Origin: Prorocentrum cordatum
Lineage: Eukaryota; Sar; Dinophyceae; Prorocentrales; Prorocentraceae
Direction: 5' to 3'
NCBI GenBank assembly: GCA_963575745.1
Contig: CAUYUJ010000344.1
Location: forward strand, 1-64,000
DNA length: 64,000 nt
The notes beneath the pieces were generated by a model. The model was not told the origin of the DNA. It saw only the letters and a program-made list of their open reading frames with translations, and did not search any database. The position numbers were made by a program, and so were the translations under genes. Position 1 is the stretch's first letter, and each line of letters starts with the position of its first letter. Below are positions 48,293-57,755 of the stretch, in pieces.

Positions 48293-48680
48293 GTACTTTG
48301 CTCCTCGTCTTCGATCTAGTTGGACCTCTGGGAGGTGCCCGTCGTGACGAAAGCACGACGTCGAGGGGCCCAGGGCCCCCGAGGCCGAGACGCTGTCGCG
48401 ACGCGGGCCCCCGGAGGTCGCTCGCCTCGACGCCTTCCCCCCCTGGGCCGGCCCTGCGCCCCCCGAGGCGATCCTCGACGGAGGTGGCCTCTGCGGCGAG
48501 GGGCCTCCGGGGAGGCCGAGGCTCAGCACACGGAGAGGTGCCCTCCAGCGCAAGCCTCGACGCACGACGCGAGGGGCGAGAGGGGGGTCCTTGGAGGCCC
48601 CGGGGGCCCTTGGAGAGGGCCTCGCCTAGGGCCTCGCGGGGGCCTCCGAACTCGTCCGGGGGCCGCCGGAGAGCGTCCGT

Positions 48681-48683
<3 letters not shown>

Positions 48684-48735
<52 letters not shown>
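48684..48735 (+). repeat. (AT)26 microsatellite
   Basis: About 52 bp of uninterrupted AT in a strongly GC-rich setting. Confidence 0.97.
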
Positions 48736-48740
<5 letters not shown>

Positions 48741-49045
48741 TCCAAAGGCCCCGAAGGCCTCCGAGAGAGCCTCCGAGGGCCGCCGAGGGCCGCCGACAGC
48801 GTCAGCGAGCCTCCGAAGGCCGCCCGAGGGCCGCCGCGGGCCGCCCGCGGGCCGCCTAAGGGCTGCCCGCGGGCCGCCTTAAGGGCTGCCTGCCCTGCCC
48901 GGGCGGCGGCGTGGTGGGCTGCCGGCCCCCGGATAGCGGCGGGGCTTGTGCGGCGCCTGGGCCCGGGGGCCTTACCCGGCCAGGAGCGGCGCGGGCCGGG
49001 CTCCAGTCGATGATCCTCAGGGCGCGTGTTGGCGTCAGCTGAAGG
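48736..49045. other. GC-rich non-coding stretch
   Basis: Repeated GGGCCGCC and CGAGGGCCGCCGA motifs; no recognised gene. Confidence 0.5.
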
Positions 49046-49205
49046 GGCCCTGGGACACACAAGCAAATACACACACAAACAACAGGATTCCCCAGATGTT
49101 CCCATATTTTCTGGGTTGTTGTTTTCCCCCCCCCACTTCCCATATGTTCCCGTCTTTTCCTGGGGATCGACGATTAATTGTGTCTGTGTGTTTCTTCCCC
49201 TCCGG
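49046..49205 (+). repeat. Dispersed repeat FB6, copy e
   Basis: GGGCCCTGGGACACACAAGC, AAATACACACACAAACAACA, CCCCCCCACTTCCCATATGT, TGTGTCTGTGTGTTTCTTCC. Confidence 0.8.
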
Positions 49206-49460
49206 ACGAGCGTGTGCTCTTCCATCGAGGCCCTTCCCGATCCTGGCGACTCATTGTTTTCGAGCCGGGCGTTTTCGCAGATCGATCCGGCTAGAACAAA
49301 ATGGTGCGGGAAGATGGGATCTGGGGCTCCGGGCGTGGTCGCGCCATCAGATCTCAGGGTGATAACGTGTGTTAGCGCCAACGTGTGTTTCTCCATCGAG
49401 GCCCTTCGATACGGCGCAGGCGATGTGATGCTCTACTGGCTGGGCTGAGCGGGGTAACTA

Positions 49461-49510
49461 ACACACACACACACACACACGCACACACACACACACGCAC
49501 ACGCACACGC

Positions 49511-49581
<71 letters not shown>
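49461..49581 (+). repeat. (AC)n microsatellite
   Basis: About 120 bp, with ACGC interruptions in the middle. Confidence 0.97.
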
Positions 49582-49718
49582 TTGGGCTATAACGCACGTC
49601 CTGAGGGTCATCGATCCAAGTCGTCGCCAGGGCGCGGACAGGGCGGCTGCACTCCCAGATCTCCGAGGGTCTGATTTTTGCAATCTGGGCGACATTCCAC
49701 GAGTTCGGCCTCCCCCTG

Positions 49719-49901
49719 CCCAGAGATCCGATGTCGTGATTTTTTCAATGCGCGGTCGCCCGGAGTCCCGACCCATTCCCCAGGACCGGTTTGTCATCCT
49801 GAGCCGCTTTTGACGGTCCTTGGGCCCGGCGAGGGCCCCTCGAGGCCGAAAATTGGGAAAACCCTCCTGTCAGGATTTTTTCAAGACGTTGGATCTCTGG
49901 G
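49719..49901. repeat. Foldback element FB8, copy g (best-preserved)
   Basis: A 183-bp element starting CCCAGAGATCCGATGTCGTG and ending CAAGACGTTGGATCTCTGGG. The last 20 bp reversed read CCCAGAGATCCAACGTCTTG, a 16-of-20 terminal inverted repeat. Interior GGACCGGTTTGTCATCCTGA, TTGACGGTCCTTGGGCCCGG and GAGGCCGAAAATTGG define the family. Confidence 0.87.
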
Positions 49902-50095
49902 TGGCCCGCTCTGTGCTCGAGTTCGGGTCCCACGAGAGGTCCACTCTGGGCCAGGGTCCTCGAGCTCAGCCTCCCGGGCCCGTCGTGGGGCCCCGGGGCC
50001 GTCCCAAACTGGAGCTCCGACGAGCTGCACGATTTTCCTCGAAGTCCCAGCAAGCGTCTGGCCTCGAGGTCGGCCTCTGGGGCCCGCCACTGGGC

Positions 50096-50270
50096 TCCTC
50101 CTCCTCCTCCTCCTCCTCCTCCTCCTCCTCCTCCTCCTCCTCCTCCTCCTCCTCCTCCCCTCCCCCTCCCCCTCCCCCTCCCCCTCCCCTCCCCCTCCTC
50201 CTCCTCCTCCTCCTCCTCCTCCTCCTCCTCCTCCTCCTCCTCCTCCTCCTCCTCCTCCTCCTCCTCCTCG
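50096..50270 (+). repeat. (CTC)n microsatellite with (CCCCT)n core
   Basis: CTC units, a central (CCCCTC)n block at 50157-50190, then CTC again. Confidence 0.95.
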
Positions 50271-50494
50271 CGGGGCACACAGAAGGGTCCGGGGCCAGAG
50301 CCGCCCAGGGACACGGTCGGGGCCCCTCTGCAGGGCTCGGTCTCGGGGCCCTCGCCGCTCGGCACCGAAAATCGGCTGCACGCAGGAGTGACCCTTTGGA
50401 CCCCTTTTGGAGCCAGCTGGTGCTAACAGTGCCTGTGCCCCCAGGATTTCCAAGGAGGCCCCACGGCCTCCAGTGCACCCTCGGGCGGGTGCCT

Positions 50495-50570
50495 AGGGGG
50501 GGGGGGGGGGGCATGTGGGGGGGGGGGGTGGGGTGGGGGGGGGGGGTGGGGGGGTGGGGGGGGGGGGAAA
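50495..50570 (+). repeat. Poly-G tract
   Basis: About 75 bp that is nearly all G with isolated T and one GCATGT, enough for several stacked G-quadruplexes. Sequencing accuracy here is doubtful. Confidence 0.85.
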
Positions 50571-50764
50571 AGGTCTCTAAAGGAGCCCTTTGGGACCCCT
50601 TTTGGAGCCAGCTGGTGCCCAGAGGGGGCCCAAGAGGGCCCCTCCAGGGGCCCCTTTCTTCACCCGCCAGTTGGGCCACCCCCCACTCGCGAGGCCCACA
50701 GGGCCCCGGGGCTCCAGAACGGAGCGCGAAGCCCGGGGCACCTTTGGCCCCGGGCACCTCCTTT

Positions 50765-50952
50765 CGGCTACACGCAAGAGTGACCCTGTGTAGGAGTGAC
50801 CCTTGGTGCGAGGCTTTGGGAGGCCGCGGGGAGGGGGGGCCAAGCTCAGGCGCGCAAGACGCTACCGTCGCATCGCAATCGGTGATCGGGAGACCCCATT
50901 GTGCCCGCGCCAAAGGTCACTCCGGCGAAAGGTCAGCCTTACGTGTAGTCGA
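50765..50952. repeat. Foldback element FB3, copy b
   Basis: CGGCTACACGCAAGAGTGAC at left; GTCAGCCTTACGTGTAGTCG at right (reversed CGACTACACGTAAGGCTGAC). Interior ACGCTACCGTCGCATCGCAA and GCGCCAAAGGTCACTCCGGC. Confidence 0.87.
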
Positions 50953-51222
50953 AAAAAGGTGTGCGCCGAGGCTCCGGTCGTGATCTTACCGGACTTCCGT
51001 GGTGCGCGCCGTCGGATCTCAGGGGGTATACCCCGACGGGCAGCGTCGTGCCAGAGCAGGAAAACAAGAGCGCCTCACACTCTGCAGCCTGTGGGGGCCC
51101 TGCCCGGGCCACGGGATCGTCAGACAACGACCTCGGGACGGGAGGAAAGCTGCCCTGGGGAACGGGGTCGGGGCTTCCGCGGACCGCGCACTGGCACAGC
51201 TCAGGACACCGCACGTCTGGGT
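50953..51222 (-). repeat. Foldback element FB8, partial copy k (reverse), with flanking sequence
   Basis: From about 51083: GGGCCCTGCCCGGGCCACGG, GATCGTCAGACAACGACC, ACGGGGTCGGGGCTTCCGCG, CACCGCACGTCTGGG. Upstream part unassigned. Confidence 0.55.
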
Positions 51223-51328
51223 CGGCAGCCGTGCGCGCCGCCGCGCCGCTTAGTTCTCGACGCGCCCAAGCACGGCATAGCCACGGCAGACCCTGCGCCC
51301 CCCGCACCCCCAAGCAGACGACGCCGCC

Positions 51329-51533
51329 ACGTGTCGGGGGCGGCCAAGAGGGGGGCGTCCAAGAGGGGGGGCGCGCACATCATGGCCGGCGGCATGTGCG
51401 CGGCCCAGGGGGGTGGCCAGGGACGTATCGAAACGAGGAGAGGCGCCATGAAATCTGGGGAAAGATCATGGCCCAGGCCATGAGATCCCCCCCCCCAGTC
51501 ATCGCCCCCCTCTGTGCCGCCCCCGCATGTGGC
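51329..51533. repeat. Repeat FB4, copy c (complete, with inverted ends)
   Basis: Left CACGTGTCGGGGGCGGCCAA then GAGGGGGGCG; the right end reversed reads CCACATGCGGGGGCGGCACA then GAGGGGGGCG. Interior CATCATGGCCGGCGGCATGT and GAGAGGCGCCATGAAATCTG are conserved in all copies. This copy shows that FB4 is a foldback element. Confidence 0.85.
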
Positions 51534-51739
51534 AGACCCCACTGCGGGCCCACCCCGCCCGAGGCGGCGCTTGCCCTGAGGTGGCTGGGGGCGCCCTCCC
51601 GAGAAGACGGGAGGCCGCGCGTCGGGTCAGGCGGCGCCGCGACACGTGAGCCCTACCCCTGCAGGTCACGCTTCTGACATGCCGGCTGGGCTTCGGAGCT
51701 CGATTTGACTGATGGGCCGTGTTTCCACCACCACGACCA

Positions 51740-51785
51740 TGGGTGTAGAAGATGGAGGAGGAGGAGGAGGAGGAGGAGGAGGAGG
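51740..51785 (+). repeat. (GGA)n microsatellite
   Basis: A short GGA tract. Confidence 0.9.
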
Positions 51786-52034
51786 ACCTCCCCTATCCTC
51801 CCCTCTCCCCAGTCCTACATGTGGCAGTGGTGGTGGAACATCGGCCTAGCATTGACTCGGACGCGGGTCCGCGTCAGATCCCGGCAGACCGTGGAAAGCC
51901 ATATAGGCCGCGGCAGCGACAAAGAGAGGCGACCGAGAACGAGGGGACCGCGATCGCGAGCGGGGCGAGGGCCGGAAGCGAGACACAAGCGGAAGGGACC
52001 GACCGAGACGCCATAAAAGGGCCTTCTAGCTGGG

Positions 52035-52241
52035 GTCCGAGTAGATGGGGTCGAAGGATCGCGCCGCACCGCCAATGCATCGCCGATGTATCGGCGATGC
52101 ATCTGCGATGCGTCGGCGACGTCGGCGACGCATCCGCGACGTCGGCTTCGGGAAAAACTGGCTCCACATCGAGCCGCATCTTCGATGCATCGGCGATGCG
52201 GCGCGATCCTCCGACCACATCCACTCCGACCCCATCTAGAA
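52035..52241. repeat. Foldback element FB2, copy b
   Basis: GAGTAGATGGGGTCGAAGGA then TCGCGCCGCACCGCC at left; GCGGCGCGATCCTCCGACCA then CATCCACTCCGACCCCATCTA at right. The core of GATGCATCGGCGA units and TGGCTCCACATCGAGCCGCA match copy a. Confidence 0.85.
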
Positions 52242-52508
52242 GGCCTAGGATAATCCTGCTGATCCGGTGGGGGGGGAGAGGGGTGGAAGGTGACGGCCGA
52301 TCGCCTAGCCTTGTCGCCCTGGGCAGAACCCCGCATGCCCGCACGCACGAGTAAATACGGCGCCTTCCCTTCGAACCCGCGCAACCGACAAGGCCAGGTT
52401 GCCCAGGGGAGAGGGGGGCGGGCGGGCGGGCCCGATGACCAGGGCTATCGCCAGACCCTTTACAAAAACCGCCTCCACGGACAACCAAAAACAACCCCCA
52501 GCGTCGAA

Positions 52509-52620
52509 CCCAGACATGCGACGTCCTGGTTTGTTTAACACGCGGTCCCCGCAAGTCTCAGCCCCTCCCCTGGGGCAGGTTTTTGTCCTAGGTCGTTTTC
52601 AGACGGTCCCGGGGCCCAGT
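52509..52620 (+). repeat. Foldback element FB8, left half, abutting FB1
   Basis: CCCAGACATGCGACGTCCTG, CCCCTGGGGCAGGTTTTTGT and TTCAGACGGTCCCGGGGCCC, then directly FB1 copy g. The right half of FB8 is not found after it. Confidence 0.72.
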
Positions 52621-52621
52621 T

Positions 52622-52777
52622 TTAGGTCGGGCATGTCCCCCTACAAGCGGATTTTGAACGAAAAATGAAACATAACCGAAACATATTCAAACACTGTCAA
52701 AAGTAGGAGAAAAACATCTCTTACTATTGTTTGACTATTTTCGAATTTTCCTCCTGTAGAGGGACATGCCCGTTTAA
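52622..52777. repeat. Foldback element FB1, copy g
   Basis: TTAGGTCGGGCATGTCCCCC then TACAAGCGGATTTTGAACGA at left; TTTTCCTCCTGTAGAGGGAC then ATGCCCGTTTAA at right; interior CTATTGTTTGACTATTTTCG. Confidence 0.88.
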
Positions 52778-52928
52778 GCCCAGCTGGGAGAGGACACCCC
52801 GAGAGGCCGAACAAAAAACGGCCGGACGTCTCCCGTCGTGATGTGTTGTCCACGGCGCGAGCAGTTCTGGGCTCGCGGGGAGCGACAAAACAAGCCCCAG
52901 CGCCGAGTGGAGCCTGCTGTGGTATGGC

Positions 52929-53080
52929 TAAATCGGGCATGTCCCGCTACAGGAGGATAGTTCAAAAATAATCAACAAATATGGGAACGATGTTTCCTGC
53001 TATTTCTGGCTATCGATACTTTTGTTTTGACAATGTTTTGAATTTTCACCGAGAATCCGCCTGCAGGAAATGTACCGATA
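52929..53080. repeat. Foldback element FB1, copy h (right end decayed)
   Basis: TAAATCGGGCATGTCCCGCT then ACAGGAGGATAG at left; AGAATCCGCCTGCAGGAAAT then GTACCGATACGGG at right. Confidence 0.72.
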
Positions 53081-53273
53081 CGGGCACATGCTCCCGGACC
53101 TCTCCCAGGGCGCGTTCTGACCAGAGCTTTTCGAATTGAGTCCGGCCTCCCAGAGGCCCCAGAGGGCGACAACGAGGCCAGGGTAGAACCAGCGGCAGTT
53201 GGTACAGTGTCTTCCTAAGAGGGCTCGTAAGCCCAAAACAAACCAGCGCCGAACTGGCCCTGCAGGTGTAGGG

Positions 53274-53419
53274 TTATGTCGGGCATGTCCTCCTACAGGC
53301 GGGCTCTGGAGGAAACATAAAACATACCCAAAGCATATGCAAACATGGAACCATCGTCCCCAGACTATACTTAAACTGTTGCTGAATATTCCTGCTGTCG
53401 AGGGACAGGCCCGACTTAA
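53274..53419. repeat. Foldback element FB1, copy i
   Basis: TTATGTCGGGCATGTCCTCC then TACAGGCGGGC at left; ATTCCTGCTGTCGAGGGACA then GGCCCGACTTAA at right; interior ATCGTCCCCAGACTATACTT. Confidence 0.87.
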
Positions 53420-53594
53420 GCGCAGGGCTCGCAGAGGGGGCCTCTCTGGGAGGGGCCGCCCGCCGCGCGCGGCCGCGAGGGGCGCGCGGGACCGAGGCTG
53501 CTGCACCCCAGCCTCGTCTGGCTGGCATGCCTCGGACGTGCGGGCCCGAGGCGGACCCAGGCATCCGGGCATCCCCCTCCTCCCCCTCCCCCTG

Positions 53595-53690
53595 CCCCTC
53601 CTCCTCCTCCTCCTCCTCCTCCTCCACCTCCTCCTCCTCCTCCTCCTCCTCCTTCCCTCCTCCTCCTCCTTCCCTCCACCCCGCTTGATA
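53595..53690 (+). repeat. (CTC)n microsatellite
   Basis: CTC units with TTCCCTCC interruptions. Confidence 0.9.
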
Positions 53691-53820
53691 TCCTGGCGCC
53701 TCGAGGCTTCAGGGCCCGGCGTGTTCGCCCGAAGTCTCCAGCCCTGGGACCCTCACAGACCGATCCGGCTGGAAAGATGGCGCGGAAAGCTGGGGTCTGG
53801 GTCTCTGGTCGGGACTTGCT

Positions 53821-53977
53821 TTAGGTCGGGCATGTCCTCCTTCAGGCGGATTTTGGAAGAACCATATTTCAACAGCCCAGAAATATCCCAAAAGGGTCAA
53901 AAGGCACGAAGAATCGTCCCTGGACTATTTTAACGATTCTCGAGTAATCCACCTGTAGAGGGACATACCCGACGTAA
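53821..53977. repeat. Foldback element FB1, copy j (typical)
   Basis: TTAGGTCGGGCATGTCCTCC then TTCAGGCGGATTTTGGAAGA at left; ATCCACCTGTAGAGGGACAT then ACCCGACGTAA at right. 157 bp. Confidence 0.9.
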
Positions 53978-54059
53978 GACTTGTTACAATGGTGCAACTT
54001 CTCGAAGCGTCGGACCTCAAGCACCGGCATCATCCGATCTGTCTGTTCTGGCCGCGGCC

Positions 54060-54250
54060 CTCACCTGGTCCCCAGACGTCGTGATTCTGATCGTCACGTC
54101 GACAGCCATATAGGTCTCGACCCCTTCCCCAGGACTGGTTCTTCTCCTCCCGAGTCGCTCCTGGACGGCCCAGAGGCCTGGTTGGGGCGCCCAGAGGCCG
54201 ACAAGAGCGGAAAACCTCACGTCGTGGACGTTTCCCACCAATAATCGCTT
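54060..54250. repeat. Foldback element FB8, copy i (diverged)
   Basis: CCCCAGACGTCGTGATTCTG, CCCCAGGACTGGTTCTTCTC, CGAGTCGCTCCTGGACGGCC and GAGGCCGACAAGAGCGG. An additional TTTTTGACGGCCCCGAAGCT repeat follows at 54249-54285. Confidence 0.65.
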
Positions 54251-54308
54251 TTTGACGGCCCCGAAGCTCGATTGGGGCGCCCGGAGGCCGAGAGAAGGAG
54301 GAGGAGGA

Positions 54309-54408
54309 NNNNNNNNNNNNNNNNNNNNNNNNNNNNNNNNNNNNNNNNNNNNNNNNNNNNNNNNNNNNNNNNNNNNNNNNNNNNNNNNNNNNNNNNNNNN
54401 NNNNNNNN
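54309..54408. other. Assembly gap of 100 N
   Basis: Exactly 100 N between a GGA tract and a GTA tract; the true length and content are unknown. Confidence 1.
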
Positions 54409-54466
54409 GTAGTAGTAGTAGTAGTAGTAGTAGTAGTCGTAGTAGTAGTAGTAGTAGTAATAGTAT

Positions 54467-54512
<46 letters not shown>

Positions 54513-54513
54513 C
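54409..54513 (+). repeat. (GTA)n microsatellite next to the gap
   Basis: About 105 bp of GTA units with GTC, AATAGTATT interruptions; the left side GAGGAGGA before the gap suggests a different repeat on that side. Confidence 0.93.
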
Positions 54514-54670
54514 GATTCTGAGGAGGCCTTCTCCTTCTCGTTTCCACCCCCGGGCACGCCGCCGGCAGGAGGGCCCAGCAATGGGGAAGCGTTTTCGATG
54601 CTTCGCGATGCCGGCATTTCACCGGCTACGGCCAGCCCCGCAGTCCCCCAGGTATAGGGGCACAAGACGT

Positions 54671-54838
54671 GGCATGAACATAAAAACTCGGAGGTCCGCG
54701 CGGATTTCTCGGATCGGCGCTGGACCCCCCTCCCTGGCGCGCGGAGCGCGCCAAGGGCGGCGCTGGAGGCGCCGCCGGGGGGCCCCAGCGCCGATCAGAG
54801 AAATCTGCGCGGACCTCCGAGAGTTTATGTTTATGCCA
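54671..54838. repeat. Foldback element FB5, copy c (best-preserved)
   Basis: Left GGCATGAACATAAAAACTCG then GAGGTCCGCGCGGATTTCTC; the right end reversed reads GGCATAAACATAAACTCTCG then GAGGTCCGCGCAGATTTCTC. The inverted ends are about 50 bp, with a nested GGCGCGCGGAGCGCGCC palindrome at the centre. Confidence 0.92.
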
Positions 54839-54956
54839 CTTTTTGTTCCCCCCAGGTAGCGTCACGAGTCGTGCTGGCCATCGAAGCTGGCTCTCATTCG
54901 TCCTGGAAGTTCCCAGGCGGCGCCAGGGCGAGACGTGAAGCTGCCGACCCCCCGCT

Positions 54957-55160
54957 CCCCTTCGCGAAGGGGGCGTCCGAGAGTGGGGGAGTCCAAGAGT
55001 GGGGGGCGCGCAAATCATGGCCGGCGGCACTTGCGCGGCCCAGGGGGAGATCAGGGGACGTAGTGAAGTAACAAGGGGCACCATGGAAGCTGAGGAGAAT
55101 TAAGCCCGCCAGGATATCCACACCCCCTAGGCATCACCCCCCTCTTTGCCGCCCCCGACC
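54957..55160. repeat. Repeat FB4, copy d
   Basis: GGGGGCGTCCGAGAGTGGGG, GCAAATCATGGCCGGCGGCA, GGGGCACCATGGAAGCTGAG and CATCACCCCCCTCTTTGCCG then CCCCCGAC. Confidence 0.8.
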
Positions 55161-55170
55161 CCCCCCCCCC

Positions 55171-55224
<54 letters not shown>

Positions 55225-55270
55225 CACACACACACACACAACACACACACAACACACACACACACACACG
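55161..55270 (+). repeat. Poly-C then (CA)n microsatellite
   Basis: A run of about 13 C directly after FB4 copy d passes into (CA)n to 55270 with few interruptions. Confidence 0.95.
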
Positions 55271-55638
55271 GGAAGGCCCCTTCTCGCCTGGGGATGACGA
55301 CGCGCGCTCGAGGACCGGCGGTCGAAGCGGAGCGGATCGGCGGAGAGCGGCAGCCAGGCTGGGAGAGGTCGCATCGGCGGCATCCGGCAGGCTAGATCGG
55401 GGAGACATACGACTCGGGTGCGGGGGACCCGGGTTGGCCTGACGGGGCCATCATGAAAATGACGAGACCTGGTCTGAAACTTGACGCGAGCTCCTGCTGC
55501 GAACATCCCACGAAGGCAGGCCCGTCAAAATCCAGGACGCGCTCGTCAGAAAACGTCGGCTAACCCGAGTCCCGGTGCACTCGAGTCTTACGATTCCCCG
55601 ACTATAGCAAGGCCTCCACTGAGGCACCGAGCTCCTGA

Positions 55639-55847
55639 TCTCGGCGGCGAGCCCGGGGGGGAGTGAGGAGGGGCGGGCCTTCTCAGAAGGCTCGGAAGTC
55701 CCCCGGCCTTGCGAGAAGCTTCCTGCCCTTCCCTGGAGACACATGTATTAAAAAATATCAGAAGGCGCGAGGGCTCCTGAGAAGTCGTCGGCCGCCTTCT
55801 GAGAAGGCCTTCTCCTTCTCGCTTCCCCCCCTCGCTCGCCGCCGAGG
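55639..55847. repeat. Foldback element FB14, copy b
   Basis: TCTCGGCGGCGAGCCCGGGG at left; CCCCCCCTCGCTCGCCGCCG then AGG at right; internal CCTTCTCAGAAGG and CCTTCTGAGAAGG. Confidence 0.72.
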
Positions 55848-56850
55848 GATCCGGAGCCGGATCGCATCGAGAGCGGACTCCTCGAGACCGCATCGGCTCG
55901 AAGGGGGCGCCTGGTCAGGTCCCCGCCCTCGGCGGCCAGTGCGCGCCCAGCCGCCTCGCGGGGCACCCCCGCCTGCGCGGGGGGAGGGAGAAAGAGCTGC
56001 ACGCACCGAAGGAGAACAAGGTGCCGAATCCGCTACAATGCCCAGGTGAGAAAAATAATTCAGTCGAGACAATCCCCGCCCCCCCTCCAGGACAGCCTGG
56101 ACAGCCCCTGTTGAGGAAGGACGACAAGCGACAACCTGCTCCGGAAGACCCCTCGGACAACCCAGCTGGGATTCGGACAACCCCATCAGACAATCCCCCT
56201 TGGACAAGCCTCCCTGGGATTTTCCATCAGACTGCATGTGATAGAACAAGTGCGGGAGCGAACAGTGCCGCCTCACAAGGAGCCCAATGGGTCTTGTGCA
56301 AGGGGTCCATATCTTGCTGCACCTCCTCCTCATCCCACTTTTGTTGCGTAAGCACGCTCGCGCGGATCACATCGCAAGGGCATGCACAAGAGCCCCGCTC
56401 GCGCAAGGGCATGCACAAGAGCCCCGCTCAAGGCCTCCACACAAGACCCACACGAATACCCTATCGATTCCAAGTCGCATCCTTGCCTTGTTTCCGCCTC
56501 GTTGCCCCCCCCCCGGGAGGCCCTAGTCACCACGGCCAGAACGCACTCCCGGAGAGGTCTGGGAGTAGCGGCATCGGTATCTCTTGGTTCCCCCAATGCA
56601 GCCATCGTGCTGCCGTAAGGAACACCAATCAGGAACGAATGAGAAATACGGAGGCCTCCCAAAGGAGCGACGAAACGAAACGGGTCCTACGCGAGAAGAC
56701 ATAGCGACCTTTCGCCGCGGCTGTTGCGGGCCGTCAGCGTGGCACACAGCGTAGAGAAGAGGGCGCCCACGCACGACCTTACGCGAGAAGCTTGCGCGCC
56801 AGTGCCCGCGCGATCGACCCCGTTTGATTGCTTCGCTTCAATGGGGGCCC
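55848..56850. other. Unassigned region
   Basis: Mixed sequence. A 27-bp-scale direct repeat around AGGGCATGCACAAGAGCCCC lies at 56377-56430. No gene recognised. Confidence 0.45.
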
Positions 56851-57012
56851 GAGTAGATGGGGGTAGGAGAGTCGCGCCGCAACGCCGATGCTCCGCCGAC
56901 GTCGGCGATGCATGGGCGACGTCGACACCGAGAAGACCGGGGCTTCACACCGAGCCGCATCGCCGATGCATCGGCAATGCGGCGCGATTCTTCGACCCCA
57001 TCTATTCCGACC
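56851..57012. repeat. Foldback element FB2, copy c
   Basis: GAGTAGATGGGGGTAGGAGA then GTCGCGCCGCAACGCCG at left; ATGCGGCGCGATTCTTCGAC then CCCATCTATTCCGAC at right. Confidence 0.8.
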
Positions 57013-57057
57013 GCGGTCGCTTCAGGTCGGACCCCGCGGTCGCTCCAGGTCGGACCC

Positions 57058-57240
57058 TTGGAGGAGGAGGAGGAGGAGGAGGAGGAGGAGGAGGAGGAGG
57101 AGGAGGGGGAGGTAAGAAGGAGGAGGTAGAAGAACGAGAGAGACGAGGAGGTAGGAGGATGGAGGAGGAGGAGGACGCAGGAGGGAAGGAGGAGGGACGA
57201 AGAAGGAAGTAGGAGGAGGAGGGAGGGGAGGAGGGCCGGG
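57058..57240 (+). repeat. (GGA)n microsatellite
   Basis: A purine tract with GTA and CGA interruptions, complementary to the CTC tract that starts 125 bp later. Confidence 0.9.
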
Positions 57241-57364
57241 CCCTACACACTTCCCCCTCGGGCTTGCCACGAACTTGTGCTAAGGAGCCTGCTCGTGGCA
57301 GAGGCCCGCCGTGGCCAGAAAAGCCCCTTCGTTCTTTATTTGGCGTCCCTCTTGGTAGCACGAT

Positions 57365-57755
57365 GGTCCTCCTCCTCCTCCTCATCCTCATCATCCTCCT
57401 CTTCCTCCTCCTCCTCCTCCTTCTCGTCCTCCTCCTCCTCCTCCGAAATCCTCCTCCTCCTCCTCCTCCTCCTCCTCCTCTCCCTCCTCCTCTCGTCCTC
57501 CTGCTCATCCTCCTCCTCCTCCTCCTCCTCCCCTCGTCCTCCCCCTCCCCTCTCCTTCTCCGCCTCCTCCTCCTTCCTCCTCCTTCTCGTCCCCCCCTCC
57601 TCCTCCTCCTCCCCTCCCTCCTCCACCTCCTCCTTCCCTCCTCGTCTCCTCCTCCTCCTCCTCCTCCTCCCTCTCCTCCTCCTCCTCCTTCCTCCCCCAT
57701 CCTCCTCCTCCTCCTCCTCCTCCTCCTCCTCCTCCTCCTCCTCCGCCTCCTCCTT
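57365..57755 (+). repeat. (CTC)n microsatellite
   Basis: About 390 bp of CTC/TCC units, interrupted by ATC, GTC and CGAAAT. Confidence 0.92.

Noticed and set aside
48684-49581. (AT)n and (AC)n tracts as replication origin or promoter elements
   Set aside because: They are plain microsatellites with no nearby gene or other origin feature.
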